From: Streptomyces cucumeris
Lineage (GTDB): Bacteria > Actinomycetota > Actinomycetes > Streptomycetales > Streptomycetaceae
Direction: 5' to 3'
Assembly (NCBI RefSeq): GCF_024295805.1
Contig: NZ_JANCLX010000003.1
Location: 310,001-374,000 of the forward strand
Length of the DNA: 64,000 bases
Under the pieces are notes generated by a model. The model made no database searches. It was not told where the DNA came from and saw only the letters and a program-made list of their open reading frames with translations. The position numbers and the translations under genes were made by a program. Below are positions 1 to 8,524 of the stretch, piece by piece (position 1 is the stretch's first letter; the number at the start of each line of letters is the position of its first letter).

Positions 1-191
<191 letters not shown>

Positions 192-201
192 GGGGACGGA
201 C

Positions 202-240
202 GCACGCTCGTGGCCCAGGAGGCCCGGGCCACGAGCGTGC
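202..240. terminator. Intrinsic terminator hairpin (15-bp stem)
   Basis: GCACGCTCGTGGCCC (202-216) pairs perfectly with 226-240 across a 9-nt loop. It lies 10 nt after the aminopeptidase stop and just before the convergent GH2 stop, so it probably serves both strands. No U-tract follows, as is usual in Streptomyces. Confidence 0.85.
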
Positions 241-245
241 CCGGC

Positions 246-2420
246 CTACCGCTGTGACGCCCCGCCCGGGGTGTCCTCGACGAGGGTCCAGATGACGGTG
301 TCGGTGTGCACCTTGCCGCCGATGGTGGCGGTGACCGCCACCTCGTTCTCACCCGGCGCGAGTGTCACACCGGACCAGGTGAAGATGTGATCGGCGCTGC
401 TCCTGGTGCCGAGCGACCGGCCGTTCAGCGTGGCGGCCACCTGGCGGGAGTTGGAGTAGACCTTCAACTCCGTTGACGCGTCATGGCGTCGGGTCCAGCG
501 ACGGCTGGTGATGTGGAGGGTCGGGGAGGCCGCCCAGTTCGCCTTGTACCAGTAGAAGGCGTCCTTGCGGATCCTGCGGTCCCGCGTCACCAGCCCCTTG
601 TCGTTGATCCCCGGCTGACCGCCCTCATTGCGCCGGTCCGAGGCGAAGTCGAACATGTTCCATACGAACGTCCCCCAGATGTAGGGCCGCGAGACGAGCT
701 GCTTCCACGCCGCTTCGTGGTACAGGGCCTGGTACTCCTCCGGGTGGAAGGGGCCACCGGATTCGGGCCTGGCCGGGTTCAGGGCGTGCTGGGCGGTGTT
801 GGCGCCGGCGCCGTACTCGGAGACGGCGATCCTGCGGTCGGGTGCGCTGGTGTGCAGATCGTCGGCCCAGCGGCCCATCTCCCCGTCCTTGGAGCCGCCG
901 TACCAGCCGAAGTACACGTTGTACCCGGTCGTCCGCGTGTGCTTCCCCAGCTCGCGATCGCGCCCGCCCGCCACCGCGTAGGTGGAGATCCGCTCCGGGT
1001 CCTCGGTCTCGACGATCCTGGCGAGGGTGTCGAGCAGTGCGTTGGTGGTGCCGTTGTCCCTGCGCTGCTCGTTGCCGATGCCCCAGAAGGCGATCGAGGG
1101 GTGATTGTAGTTCTGCCGGATCAGCTCCATGAGCTGGTTCCGCGTGGTGGCGGTGAAGGCGGCCGATTCGGTGATGGAGTCCACGAGCGGAATCTCCGCC
1201 CAGACGACCAGACCGCGCTCATCGGCGAGGTCGTAGTCCTTCTGGTCGTGCTGGTAATGCGCCATGCGCACGGCGTTGGCACCGACCTCTTCGATGAGGT
1301 CGAAGTCCTTGACGTGATCGGCGTCGTCGACCGCCCAGCCCTTACGGGACCGGTCCTGGTGCAGGTTGACGCCGTGCAGGCCGAGGTGTTTCCCGTTGAG
1401 GAAGAACCCGGTGTCGGCGTCGACGCTGACACCGCGCAGACCGAACCGCTCGGTCACCACGTCCGTGACCACGTCGTCGGCCCCGGTGGTGTCATGGATC
1501 TCGACGTTCGCACGGTAGAGGTGGGGGTCCGGCCTGCCGTTCCACAGCCGCGGCTCGTCGATGGTGATGTGCCGGGTGACCTCGGATCCGGTGCGCGCCG
1601 CGACGGTGCGCGCGTCGCTGCGCTCGTCGACGACGACGGTCCCGTCCGCGTCGGTGATGACGGTGCGTACGACCACCGATCTGGCGGTGCTGTTGTTGTT
1701 CCACAGCTTGGTCGTCACCGCGACCTTCGCCGACGCCTCGGTCACCTCGTACGGGCGCAGATAGACACCGGGCCCCGCGTGATCGAGCATCCGCACCTGG
1801 AGCCTGTCGACGGTCCAGAGGCTGACGTTGCGGTAGATACCGCCGGAGAAGCTGAAGTCCCCGCTCAGCGGCGCGATATCGGGGTCATGGGCGTTGCTCA
1901 CCCGCACCGCGATGACATTGTCCTCACCGGGGCGTAGGGCCCGGGTGGCGTCGAACCGGAAGCGGGAGTAGCCGCCCTGGTGGCGGCCCAGGTAGGTGCC
2001 GTTGACCCAGACCTCGGCGACCTGGTTGGCGCCGGCGAACTGCAGGAACAGCATCTTCCCCGCCGTCCCGGCCGGGAGCCTGTCATGCCGCCGGTACCAG
2101 CCGGTGCCGCGGTGGTAGTTGCCGCCGCCGTCCGCGCCGTCCGCGGCGTTCCAGGTGTGCGGTGTGCTGACCGGCGCCCAGCCGGAGTCGTCGAACCCAG
2201 GTGCTTGAGCGCCTCTGGGGTCGCTCTTGGTGAATCGCCAGCCGGTGTTCAGATCGATACGGGTACGGGGCCGCGGTGCCGTGTAGGTGGCGCCGACGGC
2301 GGACGGGGGTGCCGGACGGGCGTCGGCCGTGGCAACGCCGGTGAAGGGGATCAGCGAGCCGCCCGCCATGGTGCCCAGGACACGACGGCGGGAAGGGGGG
2401 TGTGGCATCTCGGGACTCAC
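246..2420 (-). CDS. Tat-exported glycoside hydrolase family 2 (beta-galactosidase / beta-glucuronidase type)
   Basis: 724 residues from a GTG start. The N-terminus has a twin-arginine signal (SRRRVLG followed by a hydrophobic stretch and an alanine-rich cleavage region near residue 35), so the enzyme is probably exported folded. The GH2 order is visible: a sugar-binding jelly-roll fold (about 60-220), an immunoglobulin-like domain (about 225-325), a TIM barrel (about 330-620) and a C-terminal beta domain. E451 in GNEQ fits the general acid/base and E535 in VSEYGAG the nucleophile. The sequence HYQHDQKDYDLADERGLVVWAEIP is the usual GH2 barrel signature. Substrate is not fixed by sequence; the adjacent uronate dehydrogenase makes a glucuronide or galacturonide plausible, but beta-galactosidase is equally possible. 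ATG at 2408 is an alternative start. Confidence 0.9.
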   Translation of the reverse strand: MSPEMPHPPSRRRVLGTMAGGSLIPFTGVATADARPAPPSAVGATYTAPRPRTRIDLNTGWRFTKSDPRGAQAPGFDDSGWAPVSTPHTWNAADGADGGGNYHRGTGWYRRHDRLPAGTAGKMLFLQFAGANQVAEVWVNGTYLGRHQGGYSRFRFDATRALRPGEDNVIAVRVSNAHDPDIAPLSGDFSFSGGIYRNVSLWTVDRLQVRMLDHAGPGVYLRPYEVTEASAKVAVTTKLWNNNSTARSVVVRTVITDADGTVVVDERSDARTVAARTGSEVTRHITIDEPRLWNGRPDPHLYRANVEIHDTTGADDVVTDVVTERFGLRGVSVDADTGFFLNGKHLGLHGVNLHQDRSRKGWAVDDADHVKDFDLIEEVGANAVRMAHYQHDQKDYDLADERGLVVWAEIPLVDSITESAAFTATTRNQLMELIRQNYNHPSIAFWGIGNEQRRDNGTTNALLDTLARIVETEDPERISTYAVAGGRDRELGKHTRTTGYNVYFGWYGGSKDGEMGRWADDLHTSAPDRRIAVSEYGAGANTAQHALNPARPESGGPFHPEEYQALYHEAAWKQLVSRPYIWGTFVWNMFDFASDRRNEGGQPGINDKGLVTRDRRIRKDAFYWYKANWAASPTLHITSRRWTRRHDASTELKVYSNSRQVAATLNGRSLGTRSSADHIFTWSGVTLAPGENEVAVTATIGGKVHTDTVIWTLVEDTPGGASQR

Positions 2421-2802
2421 TTCTGCGGAGACGATGGGTGGTGAGGAGCTGATGGAACGCCGGAGCGCGGTGGGCGGGCAACGGCGAGCGCGCGGGGTTC
2501 GAGGGTGATCGGGGGGCCTGACGCGGCGGATCCACGAGCGCGGGGCAGGGTGGTCACCGGTCGGGCCCGTCGTTCACGAGGGCGGTACCCATCACGGGCC
2601 GCCGTGGCACGACAGGAGCACGGGTGCGCAAAGGTGTTCACCGGCGCGGCGCAGCCGTATCGCCGGGAACCGGCCACGAGCGGCTCGGCCGGTTCAATAA
2701 AAGGAAATTAGCGGGCTCCGTCCCGTCCCGTAACCCCTCGTGCGCAAGAAGCTGGAACACATCCCCTCGGCGGGGACGGGACGGCGGGCCTCTCCGACCA
2801 GG
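2421..2802. other. Intergenic region upstream of the GH2 gene
   Basis: About 380 bases between two minus-strand genes. No coding signal was found. One AT-rich patch at 2691-2711 (TTCAATAAAAGGAAATTAGC) stands out from the GC-rich surroundings and is a candidate promoter or operator for the GH2 gene. No convincing terminator for the uronate dehydrogenase was seen, so partial read-through is possible. Confidence 0.4.
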
Positions 2803-3627
2803 TCAGAGCGGGTTGGGGACCCCGAGCGGAGCGGTGCAGAAGGGGCCGCCGACGAACTCGGCCGCCGGGCCGGCCGGGGCCGGTGCGGCTGCCATCCGGT
2901 CGGCATAGGTCTCGGCGTTGTCGGCGGACCGGTAGCCGAGCGCCTCGGCCTCGGTGAGGGAGCAGGTCCGCCGTGTGTTGTCGGAGACGCCCCAGATCAG
3001 CCGGTAGCCGGGGGACGGTGCGCTCAGACCGGCCTCGAGCAGCCGGGCGCAGTCGTCGGGCGACAGCCAGGTGGCCAGACCGCGTGGCCCCAGCGGTTCC
3101 GGTGTCGGGAAGCAGGAGCCGATCCGGATCACGATGACGTCCATCCCGAACCGCGAGTGGTACAGGCTGCCCAGTGCCTCGATGGCCGCCTTGCTCACCC
3201 CGTAGTACGTGTCCGGACGGGGGCTGGAGTCGGCGGGCAGACCGGTTTCCCCTCCCTCGTCGGTCCGGCGGAAGCCGACGGCGTGGTTGCTGGAGGCCAG
3301 GACCACCCGGCCGACTCCGGCCGCGCGGGCCGCTTCGAGCACCGTGTGGGTGCCGTTGATGTTCACCTCGACGGTGGCCTCCCAGGAGGTCTCCCGGCTG
3401 TGCCCGCCCAGGTGGATGAGGGCGTCGACCCCGGCGCAGGCCCGTTCCATCGCCGCGCGGTCCGTGATGGAGGCCGTCACCAGCTCGACGTCCTCGTCCG
3501 CCGCGGGTGGCTGCTGCGCACCGATGTCGAGCAGGCGCAGCACCCGTCCGGGGCGTCGCAGCCGGGGGCGCATCAGGGTGCCGACGCCCCCCGCCGAACC
3601 GGTGATGAGCACACGTTCACACGTCAT
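2803..3627 (-). CDS. udh: NAD-dependent uronate dehydrogenase (extended SDR family)
   Basis: 274 residues. ATG at 3627 is chosen because GGGGAT precedes it by 5 nt and the Rossmann motif follows immediately (VLITGSAGGVG). The Tyr/Lys pair is in YYGVSKAAIE. The run SSNHAVGF and the later VRIGSCFP-like segment (IRIGSCFPTPEPLGPRGLATWLS) are characteristic of bacterial uronate dehydrogenases, which oxidise glucuronate or galacturonate to the aldaro-lactone. The call fits the neighbours: glucarate dehydratase and keto-deoxy-glucarate dehydratase are encoded across the divergent promoter, giving consecutive steps of the oxidative uronate route. No aldarolactonase gene was seen; spontaneous hydrolysis or an enzyme elsewhere would be needed. 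Confidence 0.8.
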   Translation of the reverse strand: MTCERVLITGSAGGVGTLMRPRLRRPGRVLRLLDIGAQQPPAADEDVELVTASITDRAAMERACAGVDALIHLGGHSRETSWEATVEVNINGTHTVLEAARAAGVGRVVLASSNHAVGFRRTDEGGETGLPADSSPRPDTYYGVSKAAIEALGSLYHSRFGMDVIVIRIGSCFPTPEPLGPRGLATWLSPDDCARLLEAGLSAPSPGYRLIWGVSDNTRRTCSLTEAEALGYRSADNAETYADRMAAAPAPAGPAAEFVGGPFCTAPLGVPNPL

Positions 3628-3680
3628 GGTGATCCCCAAGAGGATGAGGCGGTCCGAACGGGCCGCGGGTGGTCCGAGGT

Positions 3681-4544
3681 TCAGCGGATACCGGCTCTGC
3701 GCAGCTTCCGGCCGAGGGCGTCGGCGGTTTCGGCGAGGAGTGCGCCGACCTCGGCGGCGTCGGTGTCGGTGGCCTGCCCGGTGGGCATGGAGCAGCTGAT
3801 CGCATCGGTGGCGGGGATCCGGTACGGGATCACGGCGGCGACGCACCGGACCCCCTCGGTGCCTTCTTCCACCTCGGAGGCGTAGCCCCGTTCCCGGGTG
3901 AGCGCGCAGGCCGCGTACAGCTCCTCGGGGTCGGTGATGGTGTGCGCGGTGAGCGCGGGCAGCTCGGGCGGCAGCAGCCCCGCGATCTCCTCCTGGGTCA
4001 GCTCCGCGAGCAGTGCCTTGCCCAGGGCGGTGGCGTGTGCCGGGAGAGTGCGGCCGACGCGCGAGATCAGATGGGTGGAGCGCTTGGCCTCGCGGGTCTC
4101 CAGATAGACCACCTCCCCGCCGTTGCGGCGCGCGAAGTGGGTGGTCCAGCCGGTCTCACCGCGGATCTTCTCCAACTCCTCGGTGGCGTACGGGACCACC
4201 GGGTCGCGGTCCAGATACGCCGTACCGCAGATCAGCGCCCGGACCCCGAGCCGGTACCGGCCCGAGGCCGCGTCCAGTTCGAGCCAGCCCGCCTCGAGCA
4301 GCGTGTGCAGCAGCGCGTGCAGGCTGGACCGTGGAAAGCCCATGTGCCCATGCAGATCGGACGGCGACAGCCAGCCATGGGTGCGGGCGAACGCCTCGAT
4401 GAGCTCCACCGTCCGCCGGGCCGATTTGACCCCGCCCGAACCTCCCCCCGCTGCCGCCACCGTGGCGCCCTCGGCGCGCGTCTCCCCCTGGTCAGCCGTC
4501 CGTGCCACGGACGACCCCACGGCCCCCTCTGCCTTCCTCGGCAT
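3681..4544 (-). CDS. IclR-family transcriptional regulator
   Basis: 287 residues. After a low-complexity N-terminus (1-35), an IclR winged helix begins at VKSARRTVELIEAFARTHGWLSPSDLHGHMGFPRSSLHALLHTL (about 36-80). It is followed by the ligand-binding domain, including VGRTLPAHATALGKALLAEL and the GYASEVEEGTEGVRCVAAVI region. Such regulators sense small organic or sugar acids. It lies 53 nt upstream of udh on the same strand and diverges from the symporter gene, so it probably controls this uronate locus. The divergent spacer holds an imperfect palindrome. Confidence 0.92.
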   Translation of the reverse strand: MPRKAEGAVGSSVARTADQGETRAEGATVAAAGGGSGGVKSARRTVELIEAFARTHGWLSPSDLHGHMGFPRSSLHALLHTLLEAGWLELDAASGRYRLGVRALICGTAYLDRDPVVPYATEELEKIRGETGWTTHFARRNGGEVVYLETREAKRSTHLISRVGRTLPAHATALGKALLAELTQEEIAGLLPPELPALTAHTITDPEELYAACALTRERGYASEVEEGTEGVRCVAAVIPYRIPATDAISCSMPTGQATDTDAAEVGALLAETADALGRKLRRAGIR

Positions 4545-4660
4545 ATCAACCCTTCAGCTCTCGGTTCGTTCCCGGACATTGACGTCCCTGACGGGTAAGG
4601 CTAGCGTCCGTGAACGCGGTTTCCATGGGCGAATGAATTCACCTTACAGATCGCTTCTCC

Positions 4661-4678
4661 ATATGTGAACACGCATAT
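4661..4678. promoter_or_regulatory. Imperfect palindrome in the IclR/symporter divergent spacer
   Basis: ATATGTGAACACGCATAT pairs 7 of 9 positions about its centre and sits in an AT-rich patch between the two divergent genes. It is a candidate operator for the IclR protein. If it is one, the symporter start must lie downstream, which agrees with the ribosome-binding site at 4716-4721. Confidence 0.35.
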
Positions 4679-4724
4679 CAAAGAACCACCGGTGGCAGAC
4701 GGCTTCGGCAAGACAAAGGGGTCA

Positions 4725-6248
4725 GTGGTGCACGGACTGGACTGGGCAGTGATGGGCGCGTACTTCGGGGTGATGGTCCTGATCGGCTGGTGGTCGCACC
4801 GGCGCGTCGGGGATGTGAAGGACTTCTTCACCGCGGGGGGCCGGATGCCCTGGTGGCTGACGGGGATCTCCCACCACATGTCCGGCTACAGCGCGGTGCT
4901 CTTCGTGGCGTACGCCTCCGTCGCGTACACGGCCGGAATCACCGTCTACTTCTGGGCGTTCGCCACCATCGGCATCGGGGTGGGGGTCGGCAGTCTGGTG
5001 TTCGCGCCCCGCTGGAACCGGCTGCGGTCCCGGATCGGTGTCGCCTCCCCGCTGGAGTACCTGGCCAAGCGCTACGGCGTGTCCACACAGCAGGCCCTGG
5101 CCTGGAGCGGCAGTACGCTGAAGGTCTTCGACATCGCCGCGAAGTGGTTCGCCGTGGCCACCCTGCTGCATGTGTTCGCCGGGGTCGACTACAACGTCGG
5201 CATCCTCGTCACCGGACTGGTGACCCTCTTCTACTGCACGGTCGGCGGGCTATGGGCCGATGCCCTCACCGAACTCGGCCAGTTCATCATCCAGGCCGTC
5301 GCCGCGATCGTGATGATCGTCGTGGTCCTCGGCAAACTCGGTGGTGTCGAAGGGCTGTGGACCATGTGGGGCGATCTGCCCGCCGGCCACCGCCATCCGA
5401 CGACACCCACCTACACCACGGTCTTCCTGCTGGTGTACGTCCTGGTCAAGACACTGGAGTACAACGGCGGCATGTGGAACCTGGCGCAGCGCTACATGGC
5501 CGCCCCCAGCACCCACGAGGCGAGACGTGGCGCCGTGCTCTCCTCGCTGCTCTACCTGTTCTGGCCGATGGTCCTGATGTTCCCGATGTTCGCCGCTCCG
5601 CTGCTGCTGCCCGACCTCGACAAGCCCGAGAACGTCTACGCCGTGATGACGACCGAGTTCCTGCCGCCCGGTCTGATCGGTCTCGTCCTCGCCGGGATCT
5701 TCTCGCACACCATGGCCATGGTGTCCTCCGACGCCAACGCCATCTCCGCCGTCATCACCCGCGACATGATTCCGGTGATGAGCCGCAAGGCGCGGGCGTG
5801 GACCGATGCCCAGGGCCTCACGGCGGCACGCGTCACCACCGTGCTCTTCGTGCTGCTCACCATGGCGGTGGCGACACAGGCCGAGAACCTCGGTGGTGTT
5901 CTGAAGATCGTCGTCAACTGGGTCGGGGCACTGATGGGCCCGATCTCCATCCCGCTGCTGCTCGGCATGCTGCCCTGGTTCCGCCGCTGCGGGGCCCGCG
6001 CGGCACTGACCTCCTGGGCGGGCGGGCTGATCGCGTACGCGCTCGTCTACTACGTGTGGGACGTCAGCCAGACATGGCTGATCGCCACCCCGGTCCTGGT
6101 CTCCCTCACGCTCTACACGGGCCTGGGGCTCCTCGCCTCCGAACGGACGGACGCCGTCGACGACCTGCTCACGGCCATCGGCGAAGCGGACGACAAGGAG
6201 GAGAGGACGCCCTCTCAGGACGTCAGGGGAACCACGGCGCGGGTATGA
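4725..6248 (+). CDS. Sodium:solute symporter (SSS family), probable uronate/aldarate uptake
   Basis: About 507 residues. Two adjacent GTG codons (4725 and 4728) follow AAAGGGG and open directly into the first membrane segment (HGLDWAVMGAYFGVMVLIGWW). An earlier in-frame GTG at 4665 has no ribosome-binding site and overlaps a palindrome. Around thirteen hydrophobic segments are visible, with the SSS-type DFFTAGGRMPWWLTGISHHMSGYSA motif near the start. The family couples Na+ entry to uptake of sugars, carboxylates and related solutes. Its place between the IclR gene and the catabolic genes suggests it imports a uronate or aldarate. The C-terminal tail is charged and cytoplasmic. Confidence 0.88.
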   Translation: MVHGLDWAVMGAYFGVMVLIGWWSHRRVGDVKDFFTAGGRMPWWLTGISHHMSGYSAVLFVAYASVAYTAGITVYFWAFATIGIGVGVGSLVFAPRWNRLRSRIGVASPLEYLAKRYGVSTQQALAWSGSTLKVFDIAAKWFAVATLLHVFAGVDYNVGILVTGLVTLFYCTVGGLWADALTELGQFIIQAVAAIVMIVVVLGKLGGVEGLWTMWGDLPAGHRHPTTPTYTTVFLLVYVLVKTLEYNGGMWNLAQRYMAAPSTHEARRGAVLSSLLYLFWPMVLMFPMFAAPLLLPDLDKPENVYAVMTTEFLPPGLIGLVLAGIFSHTMAMVSSDANAISAVITRDMIPVMSRKARAWTDAQGLTAARVTTVLFVLLTMAVATQAENLGGVLKIVVNWVGALMGPISIPLLLGMLPWFRRCGARAALTSWAGGLIAYALVYYVWDVSQTWLIATPVLVSLTLYTGLGLLASERTDAVDDLLTAIGEADDKEERTPSQDVRGTTARV

Positions 6249-6325
6249 CCGCCCACGCCTCCCCCACCACAGCCAGCGCCCCGCCCCACCCGGCACCGGA
6301 AAGCCCGCACAGGAAAGAAGGCTCC

Positions 6326-7267
6326 ATGGAACACCCGACGAAGAGCACCCTCGACGGTCTCCTCGCCTTCCCTCTGACCCCGTTCACCGAGCACCTCGAC
6401 CTGGACCTCGACGTGCTGGCGGACACCGTGGAACGACACCTCGAAGCGGGCGCCGGAGCGCTGTTCGTCGCCTGCGGCACGGGCGAGTTCGGCTCGCTCT
6501 CACCTCATGAGCATGCGGCGGTGCTCGCCAGGGCCCGTGATGTGACTGCTGGCCGGGTCCCCGTCTGGGTGGGGGCCGGTGGCGGCGCCGCCACGGCACG
6601 GGCCGGTGTGGCCCTGGCCGAGGAGGGCGGCGCCGACGGTGTGCTCCTGATGCCGCCCTATCTGGTGTCGGGGCCGCCCCGGGGCCTGGTCGACTTCGTC
6701 CGCCACGCCGTCGGCGACACCCGGGTGCCGGTGGTCGTCTACCACCGCGCCACCGGTGTGTTCACTCCGGCCGCCGCCGCCTCGCTCCTCGGGATCCCCT
6801 CCGTGGCCGGACTCAAGGACGGCTGCGGGGACATCGAGCTGATGTCCCGGATCGTGACCGGCATCCGGTCGGCGGCCACCCGCCGGGCCGAGGACTTCCT
6901 CTTCTTCAACGGGCTGCCGACCGCGGAGGTCTCGGCGCGGGCCTATGCCGCGATCGGTGTACCGCGCTACTCCTCGGCGGTGCACTGTTTCGCCCCCGAG
7001 ATCGCGCACCGCTTCCACCGCGCGCTCACGGAGGGCGACACCGGGGTGATGGACGCGCTGCTGGGCGGGTTCTACCTGCCGCTGGTCGCGCTGCGCGACG
7101 AGACACCCGGCTTCGCCGTCTCCCTGGTGAAAGCCGCCGCCCGGCTGCGCGGCGACAAGGTCGGGCCGGTCCGGCCGCCACTGGCCGAACCCACCCCCGA
7201 GCAGATCGGACGGCTCGAGGAGATCGTGGCCGGGGGCTACACCGTACTGGGGGCACTGGACCGATGA
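6326..7267 (+). CDS. kdgD: 5-dehydro-4-deoxyglucarate dehydratase (DHDPS/NAL superfamily)
   Basis: 313 residues, with GGAAAGAAGG just before the ATG. The sequence shows the DHDPS-family barrel: FPLTPF at the start, the CGTGEFGSL substrate loop, Y139 in VVVYHRA, and Schiff-base K164 in GLKDGCGD. GTGEF and GLKDGCGD are typical of the decarboxylating dehydratases that turn 5-keto-4-deoxy-glucarate into 2-oxoglutarate semialdehyde. It overlaps the next gene by 4 nt (ATGA), so the two are translationally coupled; that gene encodes the enzyme that makes its substrate. No semialdehyde dehydrogenase gene is in the window. Confidence 0.88.
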   Translation: MEHPTKSTLDGLLAFPLTPFTEHLDLDLDVLADTVERHLEAGAGALFVACGTGEFGSLSPHEHAAVLARARDVTAGRVPVWVGAGGGAATARAGVALAEEGGADGVLLMPPYLVSGPPRGLVDFVRHAVGDTRVPVVVYHRATGVFTPAAAASLLGIPSVAGLKDGCGDIELMSRIVTGIRSAATRRAEDFLFFNGLPTAEVSARAYAAIGVPRYSSAVHCFAPEIAHRFHRALTEGDTGVMDALLGGFYLPLVALRDETPGFAVSLVKAAARLRGDKVGPVRPPLAEPTPEQIGRLEEIVAGGYTVLGALDR

Positions 7268-8520
7268 GGATCACGGACATCACGCTCACGCCCGTCGCGT
7301 TCGCCGATCCGCCGCTGCTCAACGTCATGGGTGTGCATGAACCGTTCGCACTGCGCGGGATCCTCCGGATGCGGTGCGAGGACGGTGTGGTCGGCCTCGG
7401 CGAGTCCTACGGTGACCGGGCCTTCCTCGACCAGGTGCGCAGGGTCCTGCCCCGGCTGGTGGGCCACGATGTGTTCGACCTGCCCGGGCTCCGGCGGCTG
7501 GTCGTGGAGGAGCTGGGCGGATCCGTGCTCACCGATGAACACGGGCTGATCGGCGGGTACTCGATGCGCAAGACGGTGGCGAGTGTCTACGCGCTGTTCG
7601 AGGTGGCCTGTCTGGACGCGCAGGGCCATGCCGTCGGCCGCCCCGTGTCCGATCTGCTCGGCGGCAGGGCACGGGACGCCGTGGAGTTCTCCGCGTACCT
7701 GTTCTACAAGTACGGGGCCCACCGGGGCGCCCCGGAGGACTCCTGGGGGGCGATCCTCACCCCGGAGGCACTGGTCGACTCGGCGCGGCAGATGGTCGGC
7801 GAGTACGGCTTCCGCTCGCTGAAGCTGAAAGGCGGGGTGTTCGAGCCCGACCAGGAGATCGAGGCGATCCACGCCCTGGCCGGGGCGTTCCCCGGGCATC
7901 CCCTGCGTATCGACCCCAACGCCGCGTGGACCCCGGAGACCGCCGTCCGCGTCGCGGGCGAGCTCCAGGAGGTGCTGGAGTACCTGGAGGACCCGACACC
8001 CGGTATCGGGGGCATGGCCCAGGTCGCCGCACGGACACCGGTCCCGCTGGCGACGAACATGTGCGTGGTCGACCTCGGGAACGTCGAACCGGCCTTCCGG
8101 GCCCGTGCGATCGGCGTACTGCTCTCGGACCACCACTTCTGGGGCGGACTGCGCGCCACCCAGGCGCTGTCGGTCACCTGTGAGAGTTTCGGCGTCGGAC
8201 TGTCCATGCACTCCAACAGCCATCTCGGCATCAGCCTGGCCGCCATGGTGCACGTGGCCGCGGCCACCCCGCATCTGACCTACGCCTGTGACACCCACTG
8301 GCCGTGGAAGACCGAGGATGTCATCGTGCCGGGCGCGCTGGAATTCCGCGAGGGGGCCGTCGCCGTACCGGACGGGCCCGGACTGGGCGTGGAGATCGAC
8401 GAGGACGCGCTGGCACGGCTGCACGAGAACTACCGGCGCTGCGGCCTGACGAAGCGGGACGACACGACGTACATGCGGCAGTACGTCGAGGACTTCACCC
8501 CCCATACGGCGCGGTGGTGA
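7264..8520 (+). CDS. gudD: Glucarate dehydratase (enolase superfamily)
   Basis: 418 residues, starting inside the stop of kdgD. Enolase-superfamily landmarks are present: an N-terminal capping domain, the KxK pair K187/K189 in LKLKGG, metal ligand D217 with N219 in DPNAAW, and H320 in MHSNSHLG. CDTHWPW near the end is also typical of glucarate dehydratases. The enzyme abstracts the proton next to a carboxylate of glucarate or idarate and eliminates water to give 5-keto-4-deoxy-glucarate. Galactarate specificity cannot be excluded. A strict four-step order (dehydrogenase, hydrolysis, this enzyme, then KdgD) can be read from the locus. Confidence 0.9.
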   Translation: MRITDITLTPVAFADPPLLNVMGVHEPFALRGILRMRCEDGVVGLGESYGDRAFLDQVRRVLPRLVGHDVFDLPGLRRLVVEELGGSVLTDEHGLIGGYSMRKTVASVYALFEVACLDAQGHAVGRPVSDLLGGRARDAVEFSAYLFYKYGAHRGAPEDSWGAILTPEALVDSARQMVGEYGFRSLKLKGGVFEPDQEIEAIHALAGAFPGHPLRIDPNAAWTPETAVRVAGELQEVLEYLEDPTPGIGGMAQVAARTPVPLATNMCVVDLGNVEPAFRARAIGVLLSDHHFWGGLRATQALSVTCESFGVGLSMHSNSHLGISLAAMVHVAAATPHLTYACDTHWPWKTEDVIVPGALEFREGAVAVPDGPGLGVEIDEDALARLHENYRRCGLTKRDDTTYMRQYVEDFTPHTARW

Positions 8521-8524
8521 CCCG

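Noticed and set aside
483..1937. A 484-codon open frame opposite the GH2 gene
   Set aside because: It is the antisense of a clear GH2 coding sequence, has no ribosome-binding site, and its composition is typical of high-GC shadow frames.
4790..7267. An 825-codon open frame on the plus strand spanning the symporter gene and kdgD
   Set aside because: The first part is an off-frame shadow of the symporter with arginine-rich, low-complexity sequence; only the part from 6326 is a real gene.
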